Of a stretch of DNA of 55,938 nt, positions 41,198 to 49,055 are shown in pieces (position 1 is the first letter of the stretch; the number at the start of each line of letters is the position of its first letter). The stretch is from Pseudoduganella namucuonensis (GTDB lineage Bacteria > Pseudomonadota > Gammaproteobacteria > Burkholderiales > Burkholderiaceae_D): the NCBI RefSeq assembly GCF_900116645.1, contig NZ_FPBO01000048.1:1-55938 (forward strand), given 5' to 3'. The notes under the pieces were generated by a model that saw only the letters and a list, made by a program, of their open reading frames with translations, was not told where the DNA came from and made no database searches. Position numbers and translations under genes: made by a program.

Positions 41198-42220
41198 TTG
41201 GACGAGAAAATCAATCAACAACGCCGTTTCCTGATGGGCGGCGTGCTGGCGACGGCGGGCCTGTCGGCACTGGGCTTCGGCACCGCCTCATTCGCCGCGA
41301 CCTTGCCGGCCAGCGCCGGCCGTTCGATAGGAACGCTGCGCCAAGTGCGCACGGCGGACCTGGAAATCGGCTACGCCGAACTGGGCCCCGCCACCGGCCA
41401 GCCGGTCATCCTGCTTCACGGCTGGCCCTACGACATCCACGCCTTCGAGGAAGTGGCGCCGCTGCTGGCGGGCGCCGGCCACCGCGTGCTCATGCCCTAC
41501 CTGCGCGGCTACGGCACCACGCGCTTCCTGTCCAAGGACGCCTTCCGCAACGCCCAGCAGACGGCCGTGGCGCTCGACATCATCGCCCTGATGGACGCGT
41601 TGAACATCAAGAGCGCGATCCTGGGCGCCTTCGACTGGGGCGCCCGCACGGCCTGCATCATCGCCGCCCTGTTCCCGGAGCGCTGCAAGGGCCTGGTCTC
41701 GGTGAGCGGCTACCTGATAGGCACGCCGGCCGGCAACAGGAAGCCGCTGCCTCCGCAGGCGGAATACGATTGGTGGTACCAGTATTACTTCACCACCGAG
41801 CGTGGCCGCCTGGGCTACGAGGCGAACCGCCGCGACTTCAACCGCCTGATCTGGAAAACCGCGTCGCCGAAATGGGCCTTCGACGAGGCCACCTATGCGC
41901 GCAGCGCGGCGTCCTTCGACAATCCGGACCACGTCGACATCGTCATCCACAACTACCGCTGGCGCCTGGGACTGGCCGACGGCGAGCGCAAATACGACGC
42001 GCTGGAGGCGCGCCTGGCGGATGCGCCCGCGATCACGGTGCCGTCGATCACCCTGGAGGGCGACGCCAACGGCGCACCGCACGCGCCGCCGGCGGCCTAC
42101 GCCAAGCGATTCACCGGCAAGTACGTGCACCGGACGCTGACCGGCGGCATCGGCCACAACCTGCCGCAGGAAGCGCCGCGCGAGTTCGCGCAAGCCATCC
42201 TCGACGTGGCCGCGTTCTGA
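41198..42220 (+). CDS. exported alpha/beta hydrolase, epoxide-hydrolase type
   Basis: A 340-residue protein. The N-terminus has twin arginines in QQRRFLMGGVL and a hydrophobic stretch ending near SFAAT (residue 34), so export by Tat is likely. The core shows LLHGWPYD and the nucleophile elbow GAFDWGAR, in which Asp146 replaces serine, as in epoxide hydrolases and haloalkane dehalogenases. The late histidine lies in GGIGHNLPQEAP. The start is TTG at 41198 with GCGGAGGAA at good spacing. The substrate is unknown. Confidence 0.82.
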   Translation: MDEKINQQRRFLMGGVLATAGLSALGFGTASFAATLPASAGRSIGTLRQVRTADLEIGYAELGPATGQPVILLHGWPYDIHAFEEVAPLLAGAGHRVLMPYLRGYGTTRFLSKDAFRNAQQTAVALDIIALMDALNIKSAILGAFDWGARTACIIAALFPERCKGLVSVSGYLIGTPAGNRKPLPPQAEYDWWYQYYFTTERGRLGYEANRRDFNRLIWKTASPKWAFDEATYARSAASFDNPDHVDIVIHNYRWRLGLADGERKYDALEARLADAPAITVPSITLEGDANGAPHAPPAAYAKRFTGKYVHRTLTGGIGHNLPQEAPREFAQAILDVAAF

Positions 42221-42237
42221 CTCTTATGGGGCCCCGC

Positions 42238-43035
42238 TCAAGCCGGCGCCGCCTCCAGCAGCTCCACCTCCACCCGCATTTCGTTCGACGTCAACGCCGG
42301 CCCGAACTGGGTGAAAATCGCCACGTTGGCGGCGTCGTGTCCATACGCGACCACCACGCGCCCGGCGCGCGGGCCGTCCTGGGTGGCGTCGAAGGTGTAC
42401 CAGCGGCCGCCCACATGCGCCTCGAACCAGGCGTGCATGTCCATGGGCGACAGCCCATGCAGGTAGCCCGCCACCATTCGGGCCGGAATGCTCAAGGCGC
42501 GGCACAGGGCGATGCCCAGGTGCGCCAGGTCGCGGCACACGCCCTCGCGCCGCTGGTTGACCTCGGTGGCGGCCATGTGGTCGTGGATCGACGCCGAATT
42601 GAAGCGCACCTCGCGCCGGATCCAGTCGGTGATACAGGCGACCTGGTCGTATCCCGGCGCCGCGCCGGCCACGATCTCCCTGGCCATGTCGACGAAGCGG
42701 TCGGATTCGCAGTAGCGGCTGGGCAGGAGGTAGGTCAGCACCGAGTCGGGCAGATTGCGCACCTCGTCGAACGGCGCGCCGGGCGCGACGTCGAGGGTGT
42801 CGGCGGTCATCACATCGGCCGAGGTGCGGATAGAAAACTCGCCGGGCGGCGCGATCAGGCGCTGGCACAGGTTGCCGTAGGCGTCGGTGAATTCAACCAC
42901 CGGCACGCTGGGCGTCAAGATGTACGTTTCGCGCGCCACCCATTGCTGCGCGCCGCTGCGCGGACGCAGCATCAGGATGAACGGCGTCGGACCGCCGGCG
43001 GTGAACCTCAGGTTGCAACTGGTGCGTAGCCACAT
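42238..43035 (-). CDS. transglutaminase-like cysteine protease family protein
   Basis: A 265-residue protein with the papain-like transglutaminase core: Cys167 in RREGVCRDLAHL, His201 in DMHAWFEAHV and Asp216 in YTFDATQ. The bacterial family includes peptidases and amidases. No signal peptide is present. It lies 56 bases after the alpha-E gene and is the last gene of the minus-strand ligase operon. It is only 17 bases from the facing epoxide hydrolase gene. Confidence 0.87.
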   Translation of the reverse strand: MWLRTSCNLRFTAGGPTPFILMLRPRSGAQQWVARETYILTPSVPVVEFTDAYGNLCQRLIAPPGEFSIRTSADVMTADTLDVAPGAPFDEVRNLPDSVLTYLLPSRYCESDRFVDMAREIVAGAAPGYDQVACITDWIRREVRFNSASIHDHMAATEVNQRREGVCRDLAHLGIALCRALSIPARMVAGYLHGLSPMDMHAWFEAHVGGRWYTFDATQDGPRAGRVVVAYGHDAANVAIFTQFGPALTSNEMRVEVELLEAAPA

Positions 43036-43091
43036 GGCGGGGCGCTTTCTGATTGGGTTGACGCACCATTACGGTACGCTGGTCGGCGCCG

Positions 43092-44120
43092 TCAATTCTT
43101 GTGGTGCAGCGCGTCATATGTTGGTGCGTAATTCACCGGACGCCTGCGCGCCAGCGGCACGTCGCTCACGGCAAGTGGCGCCGCCGGCAGCAGGAAATCG
43201 CCGCTGATGCTGTTGCCCAGTTCCTTGACCGAGGCGAGGAAGGTGGTCAGGAAGCCGTGCAAGCCCTCTTCCAGGATGTCGTCGATGACGGCGAACCGCA
43301 GCGTGGCGTGCAGCTTGCTGGCCAGGCGCTCGGTGTCCTGCGACAGGTCGTTGCGGATATCCTGCAGATTGGCGACGACGACCGCCATGCAGGCCACCAG
43401 CGAGCGCGGCATTTTCGCCTGCAGGATCAACAGCGCGGCCACCCGTTCCGGGGTGATGGCGTCGCGGTAGACCTTGCGGTAGGTTTCGAAGGCGGACACG
43501 GAGCGCAACAGCGCCGCCAGGTAGTAGAACTCGCCCTGCACCCCGGCCTTGATGGCGTCGGAGGCCAGGAACTTGAACTTCACGTCGAGAATGCGCGCCG
43601 TGTTGTCGGCCCGCTCGAGGAAGGTGCCGAGGCGGATGAAGTTGAAGGCCTCGTCCTGGAACATGGTGCCGAGCGTGACCCCGCGCGACAGGTGGGAGCG
43701 GTGCTTGACCCATTCGAGGAACTGGCCGGGGTGGTGTTCGAACATGCGGCTCTTGAGGTGCTGCTGCAGCTCCAGCCAGGTGGTGTTCTCGGTTTCCCAC
43801 ACTTCGGTGGTGAGGGTCCCGCGCACGGCGCGCGCGTTCTCGCGCGCCGCCGTCAGGCAGGCGGCGATCGACGATGGATTGTCCGGATCGCGCACCATGA
43901 AGTCGATCACCTCCTTTTGCGTCGGCCCGTCGTATTTGGCGTCGAACGCCTGTTCGAGTTCGGATACGCCCAGCATGGCGCGCCAGCCCTGCTGGGCGGC
44001 GAGCGCAGATTGCGGCATCAGCGAGTATTGGACGCGGACATCGAGCATGCGGGCGGTGTTCTCCGCCCGTTCGGTGTAGCGGGCCATCCAGAACAAATGA
44101 TCTGCGGTGCGGCTCAACAT
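43092..44120 (-). CDS. alpha-E domain protein (DUF403)
   Basis: A 342-residue all-helical protein that opens with MLSRTADHLFWMARYTERAENTARMLDV, the typical alpha-E start; DDILEEGLHGFL and FLERADNTARILDVK are also conserved. The domain has no known catalytic motif and always goes with a circularly permuted ATP-grasp enzyme, to which it may bind. Here it follows that gene by a single base. In the plus-strand operon the same two domains are one protein. Confidence 0.9.
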   Translation of the reverse strand: MLSRTADHLFWMARYTERAENTARMLDVRVQYSLMPQSALAAQQGWRAMLGVSELEQAFDAKYDGPTQKEVIDFMVRDPDNPSSIAACLTAARENARAVRGTLTTEVWETENTTWLELQQHLKSRMFEHHPGQFLEWVKHRSHLSRGVTLGTMFQDEAFNFIRLGTFLERADNTARILDVKFKFLASDAIKAGVQGEFYYLAALLRSVSAFETYRKVYRDAITPERVAALLILQAKMPRSLVACMAVVVANLQDIRNDLSQDTERLASKLHATLRFAVIDDILEEGLHGFLTTFLASVKELGNSISGDFLLPAAPLAVSDVPLARRRPVNYAPTYDALHHKN

Positions 44121-44121
44121 G

Positions 44122-45534
44122 TCAGTTCTCCAGTATCCAGGTGTCTTTGGTTCCGCCGCCCTGCGACGAATTGACCACCAGCGAACCCTCCCGCAGCGCG
44201 ACCCGCGTCAGTCCGCCCGGCACCATCGACACCGTCTTGCCCGACAGGACAAACGGGCGCAGGTCGATATGGCGCGGCGCGACGCCGGCCTCGACATAGG
44301 TCGGGCAGGCCGACAAGGCCAGCGTGGGCTGGGCGATGTAGCCGGACGGATTGGCCAGCAGGCGCAGGCGGAAGGCCTCGATCTCGGCCCTGGTCGAGGC
44401 CGGCCCGACCAGCATGCCGTAGCCGCCGGCGCCGTGCACCTCCTTGACCACCAGCTCGGGCAGGTGCGCCAGCGTGTAGGCGAGGTCCTCCTTCCTCCTG
44501 CACTGGTAGGTCGGCACGTTGTTCAGGATGGGCTTCTCGCCCAGGTAGAACTCGATCATGTCCGGCACGAAGGGGTAGATCGATTTGTCGTCGGCCACGC
44601 CGGTGCCGATCGCGTTCGCCAGGCCCACCCGGCCGGCCCGCACCACGTCCAGCAGGCCTGGCACGCCCAGCGTGGACTCGGCGCGGAAGGCGCGCGGATC
44701 GAGATAGTCGTCGTCGATGCGGCGGTAGATCACGTCGACCCGCTTGGGGCCGCGCGTGGTGCGCATGTAGACGGTGTCGTCGGCCACGTACAGGTCCTGC
44801 CCATGCGCCAGCGCCACGCCCATTTGCTGGGCCAGGAAGGCGTGCTCGAAGTAGGCCGAGTTGTGCATGCCGGGCGTCAGCACGACCACGGTGGGATCGT
44901 CGATGCCTTGCGGCGCCACTGTGCGCAGATTGTCGAGCAACAGGTCGGGATAGTGATCGACCGGCGCCACCCGGTTGCGCACGAACAGCTCGGGGAACAG
45001 CCGCATCATCATCTTGCGGTTTTCCAGCATGTAGGAGACGCCGGACGGCACCCGCAAATTGTCTTCGAGCACGTAGAACTCGCCCTCGCCGGCCCGCACG
45101 ATATCCACCCCGGCGATGTGCGCGTAGATGGCGGCGGGCACATCGACGCCTTGCATGGCCGGCCGGTACTGCGCGTTGTTCAGCACTTGTTCGCGCGGAA
45201 TGATCCCCGCCATCAGGATGTCCTGGCCGTGGTAGACGTCGTGCAGGAAGCGGTTCAGCGCGGCGACGCGCTGGACCAGCCCCGCTTGCAGCCGGGCCCA
45301 CTCGGCGGCGTGGATCACGCGCGGGATGATGTCGAACGGGATCACGCGCTCCTTGCCCGCGTTGTCGCCATACACCGCGAAGGTGATCCCGACACGCTGG
45401 AAGATCAGTTCGGCCTCGGCCCTTTTCCGGTCGAGCAATTCGGACGGCTGCCGCGCCATCCAATCCGCGAACTGGTGATAGTGCGGCCGTACGGTTTCCG
45501 AGGTGGAATACATTTCGTCGTAAAAGTTGGGCAT
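44122..45534 (-). CDS. circularly permuted ATP-grasp ligase (type 2)
   Basis: A 470-residue member of the DUF404/DUF407 group of permuted ATP-grasp enzymes. Marks are YDEMYSTSETVRPHY, FAVYGDN, FDIIPRVI, LEDNLRVPSGVSYMLENRK and KEVHGAGGYGMLVGP; the C-terminal MVPGGLTRVALREGSLVVNSSQGGG-type segment closes the site. ATP-grasp ligases join a carboxylate to an amine with ATP. The substrate is unknown. AGGAGGAATCG gives a strong start. It is the first gene of the minus-strand set. Confidence 0.9.
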   Translation of the reverse strand: MPNFYDEMYSTSETVRPHYHQFADWMARQPSELLDRKRAEAELIFQRVGITFAVYGDNAGKERVIPFDIIPRVIHAAEWARLQAGLVQRVAALNRFLHDVYHGQDILMAGIIPREQVLNNAQYRPAMQGVDVPAAIYAHIAGVDIVRAGEGEFYVLEDNLRVPSGVSYMLENRKMMMRLFPELFVRNRVAPVDHYPDLLLDNLRTVAPQGIDDPTVVVLTPGMHNSAYFEHAFLAQQMGVALAHGQDLYVADDTVYMRTTRGPKRVDVIYRRIDDDYLDPRAFRAESTLGVPGLLDVVRAGRVGLANAIGTGVADDKSIYPFVPDMIEFYLGEKPILNNVPTYQCRRKEDLAYTLAHLPELVVKEVHGAGGYGMLVGPASTRAEIEAFRLRLLANPSGYIAQPTLALSACPTYVEAGVAPRHIDLRPFVLSGKTVSMVPGGLTRVALREGSLVVNSSQGGGTKDTWILEN

Positions 45535-45672
45535 CGATTCCTCCTGTTGTCAAAAGTACTAACAAGAACCGTGCCAGCCGGGTCCTGCGAACGGGACGCG
45601 GCGGAGTTTTATTTCAGGTATGAATCATGCTTAAGGTAAAGCCATCGCGCCCACTTCGAAAGGCACCATCGC
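45535..45672. promoter_or_regulatory. divergent promoter region of the two ligase operons
   Basis: The 138 bases between the two operons must hold both promoters. The centre is AT-richer (GTTTTATTTCAGGTATGAATCATGCTTAAGG). No hexamer pair is good enough to place. The head-to-head layout suggests shared control. Confidence 0.4.
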
Positions 45673-48600
45673 ATGGCTATCCGCATCGCACTGCATCACA
45701 AGACCAGTTACCGTTACGACCGTCCGGTCAGCCTGTCGCCCCATGAAGTGCGGTTGCGGCCGGCGCCGCACGCGCGCACCCCCATCCTGTCGTACTCCCT
45801 GAGCGTGCAGCCGCACGACCATTTCATCAACTGGCAGCAGGACCCCTACGGCAATTACATCGGCCGCTTCGTGTTCCAGGAAAAGGCGGACACGCTCGAC
45901 TTCACGGTCGACCTGGTCGCCGACATGACGGTCATCAATCCCTTCGATTTCTTCGTCGAGAAGTACGCCGAGACCTTCCCCTTCGCCTACCCGGCGCAAC
46001 TGACGGCGGAACTGGGCGCCTATTTGCAGGCCGAGCCGCCCGGCCCGCTGTTGATCGAATGGGTGGCGGCGGCGCGCCGCGAGCTGCTGGCGCGGCCCCT
46101 GAACACCAACGACTTCCTGGTGGCCGTCAACCAGCGCCTGCAGGGCGACATCGCCTACCTGCTGCGGATGGAGCCCGGCGTCCAGACGCCCGAGGAAACG
46201 CTGCAAAAGCGCTCCGGCTCGTGCCGCGACAGCGGCTGGCTGCTGGTGCAGATCCTGCGCGCGATGGGACTGGCGGCGCGCTTCGTGTCCGGCTACCTGA
46301 TCCAGCTGCGCGCCGACCAGGAGGCGCTCGACGGCCCCAGCGGCGCGGCCGAGGACTTCACCGACCTGCACGCGTGGACCGAGGTCTACATCCCCGGCGC
46401 CGGCTGGATCGGGCTGGACCCGACCTCGGGCATGCTCGCCAGCGAGGGCCATATCCCGCTCGCCTGCACGGCGATGCCGTCGTCGGCGGCGCCGGTGTCG
46501 GGCTACACCGACAAGGCCGAGGTCACCTTCTTCCACGAAATGACGGTGACCCGCATCCACGAGGACCCGCGGGTGACCAAGCCCTACTCGGAGGACGACT
46601 GGCAGAAGATCGACCGGCTCGGCCAGCAGGTGGACGCCGACCTGAAGCGCCAGGACGTGCGCCTGACCCAGGGCGGCGAGCCGACCTTCGTCTCGATCGA
46701 CGACATGGACGGCGCCGAGTGGAACACCCTGGCGCATGGCGACAAGAAGCGCGAGCTGGCGGGCAACCTGATGCTGCGGCTGAAGAACCACTTCGCGCCG
46801 GGCGGCATGCTGCATTACGGCCAAGGCAAGTGGTATCCGGGCGAGCCGCTGCCGCGCTGGGCGCTGAACATCTACTGGCGCATCGACGGCCAGCCGATGT
46901 GGCTCGACGCCACCCTGTTCTCGGACGAGCACGTCGACGACGGCTACGGGAGCGAGGAGGCCGGCCGCTTCGCCGCCGAACTGGTCAAGTCGCTCGGCCT
47001 GCCGCCGGAAAGCGCCATCCCGGCCTACGAGGACGTGCTGCAGCAGGCCCAGCGCGAGCAGGCGCTGCCGCGCAACCTGGACCCGCTGCAAGCCGACCTG
47101 AAGGCGCCGGAGGAGCGGCGCCGGCTGGCGCGCCTGCTCGAGCGCGGCCTCGGCGAGGTGGCCGGCTACGTGCTGCCGCTCAAGCCCAGGGACTACGACC
47201 CGGCCGTCACGCTCGGCACCACCTGGCGCACCTCGGCCTGGCCGATCCGGCGCGAGAACCTGTACCTGCTGGAGGGCGATTCGCCGATCGGCCTGCGGTT
47301 GCCGCTGGCCACGCTGCCATGGGTGCTGCCGGAGGAGCGCGATCCCGACTTCGACGCCGATCCGTTCGCGCCGCGCGGCGCCCTGCCGGCCGAGCATCGA
47401 GAGAAAAAGGAAAAACGGCCCGTGCTGGGCCTGGCCGCAAGCAAGTCGGCGGAGCGCTTCAAACCGCAGGAGCCGGCCCCGCGCGACGTGATCCACACCG
47501 CGCTGTGCGTCGAGGTGCGCGCCGGCCGCCTGCACATCTTCATGCCGCCGATCAAGCGCATCGAGGATTACCTGGCGCTGGTCACGGCGGTCGAACGCAC
47601 CGCGGCCAAGCTGAAGATGAAGCTGTGGATCGAAGGCTATCCGCCGCCGCGCGACCCGCGCATCAAGCTGCTCAGCGTCACGCCCGACCCAGGCGTCATC
47701 GAGGTCAACATCCATCCGGCGGCCAGCTGGAACGAGCTGGTCTACAACATGTCCACCCTGTACCAGGAGGCGCGCCTGACCCGCCTGGGGACCGAGAAAT
47801 TCATGCTCGACGGCCGCCACACCGGCACCGGCGGCGGCAACCACGCCACCCTGGGCGGCGCCACCGCCGAGGACAGCCCGATGCTGCGCCGTCCGGACCT
47901 GCTGAAGAGCCTGATCACCTACTGGCAAAACCATCCGGCCCTGTCCTACCTGTTCTCGGGCACCTTCATCGGGCCGACCAGCCAGGCGCCGCGGGTGGAC
48001 GAGGCGCGCGACGACAACCTGTACGAGCTGGCGATCGCCTTCCAGCAAATGGACCGGGTGCTGCCGACCCTGCACGAGGGCGACAAGCCGTGGATGGTCG
48101 ACCGCCTGCTGCGCAACATGCTGGTGGACCTGACCGGCAACACGCACCGCTCCGAGTTCTCCATCGACAAGCTGTATTCGCCGGACGGCCCCACCGGCCG
48201 CCTCGGCCTGGTCGAATTCCGCGCCTTCGAGATGCCGCCGCACGAGCGCATGAGCCTGCTGCAAATGCTGCTGCTGCGCGCCCTGGTCGCGCGCTTCTGG
48301 CGCCAGCCCTACCAGGCCAAGCTGGTGCACTGGGGCACCGCGCTGCACGACCGCTGGATGCTGCCGCACTTCGTCGCCCAGGACATCCGCGACGTCGCCA
48401 GGGACCTGCGCGCCGCCGGCTACGCGTTCGAGGAGCATTGGTTCGAGCCCTTCATCGAGTTCCGCTTCCCGCGCTTCGGCACCGTGGTCTACGAGGGCGT
48501 CGAAATGGAGCTGCGCCAGGCGATCGAGCCGTGGAACGTGCTGGGCGAGGAAGTCGGCGCCGGCGGCACCGCGCGCTATGTCGATTCGTCGGTCGAACGC

Positions 48601-49011
48601 ATGCAGCTGCTGGTGCGCGGGCTGACCGACGGGCGCCACGTGGTGGCCTGCAATGGCCGCATGCTGCCGCTGCATCCCACCGGCGTTCCCGGCGAATACG
48701 TGGCCGGGGTGCGCTTCCGCGCCTGGAGCCCGTGGTCCGCCCTGCATCCAAGCATCAAGGTGCAGGCGCCGCTGACGTTCGACCTGGTCGACACCTGGAG
48801 CGGGCGCGCGATCGGCGGCTGCACCTACCATGTGACGCATCCGGGCGGGCGCAGCGAGGTGGGCGCGCCGGTCAACGCCAACGCCGCCGAGGCGCGCCGT
48901 TTCGCGCGCTTCTGGCCGCATGGCCACACCCCGGGCCCGATGACGGTGTTCAAGGAAGACCGCAACCCGAGTTTCCCGATGACATTGGATTTGCGCTGGC
49001 AGGCAGATTGA
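45673..49011 (+). CDS. large transglutaminase-DUF2126 protein
   Basis: A 1112-residue protein. The first 300 residues hold a transglutaminase core with Cys184 (SGSCRDSGWLL), His233 (DLHAWTEVY) and Asp249 (GLDPTSG). The rest is the DUF2126 region with LTQGGEPTFVSIDD, GQGKWYPGEPLPRWAL, HPAASWNEL and FRAFEMPPHERMSLLQ. No signal peptide is seen. Fused proteins of this kind regularly neighbour permuted ATP-grasp ligases. It opens the plus-strand operon; the next gene starts 44 bases on. Confidence 0.92.
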   Translation: MAIRIALHHKTSYRYDRPVSLSPHEVRLRPAPHARTPILSYSLSVQPHDHFINWQQDPYGNYIGRFVFQEKADTLDFTVDLVADMTVINPFDFFVEKYAETFPFAYPAQLTAELGAYLQAEPPGPLLIEWVAAARRELLARPLNTNDFLVAVNQRLQGDIAYLLRMEPGVQTPEETLQKRSGSCRDSGWLLVQILRAMGLAARFVSGYLIQLRADQEALDGPSGAAEDFTDLHAWTEVYIPGAGWIGLDPTSGMLASEGHIPLACTAMPSSAAPVSGYTDKAEVTFFHEMTVTRIHEDPRVTKPYSEDDWQKIDRLGQQVDADLKRQDVRLTQGGEPTFVSIDDMDGAEWNTLAHGDKKRELAGNLMLRLKNHFAPGGMLHYGQGKWYPGEPLPRWALNIYWRIDGQPMWLDATLFSDEHVDDGYGSEEAGRFAAELVKSLGLPPESAIPAYEDVLQQAQREQALPRNLDPLQADLKAPEERRRLARLLERGLGEVAGYVLPLKPRDYDPAVTLGTTWRTSAWPIRRENLYLLEGDSPIGLRLPLATLPWVLPEERDPDFDADPFAPRGALPAEHREKKEKRPVLGLAASKSAERFKPQEPAPRDVIHTALCVEVRAGRLHIFMPPIKRIEDYLALVTAVERTAAKLKMKLWIEGYPPPRDPRIKLLSVTPDPGVIEVNIHPAASWNELVYNMSTLYQEARLTRLGTEKFMLDGRHTGTGGGNHATLGGATAEDSPMLRRPDLLKSLITYWQNHPALSYLFSGTFIGPTSQAPRVDEARDDNLYELAIAFQQMDRVLPTLHEGDKPWMVDRLLRNMLVDLTGNTHRSEFSIDKLYSPDGPTGRLGLVEFRAFEMPPHERMSLLQMLLLRALVARFWRQPYQAKLVHWGTALHDRWMLPHFVAQDIRDVARDLRAAGYAFEEHWFEPFIEFRFPRFGTVVYEGVEMELRQAIEPWNVLGEEVGAGGTARYVDSSVERMQLLVRGLTDGRHVVACNGRMLPLHPTGVPGEYVAGVRFRAWSPWSALHPSIKVQAPLTFDLVDTWSGRAIGGCTYHVTHPGGRSEVGAPVNANAAEARRFARFWPHGHTPGPMTVFKEDRNPSFPMTLDLRWQAD

Positions 49012-49055
49012 ACTATCGTTCTGTCCCTGACGAACGTAAAAGCAGCCGCGCGCCC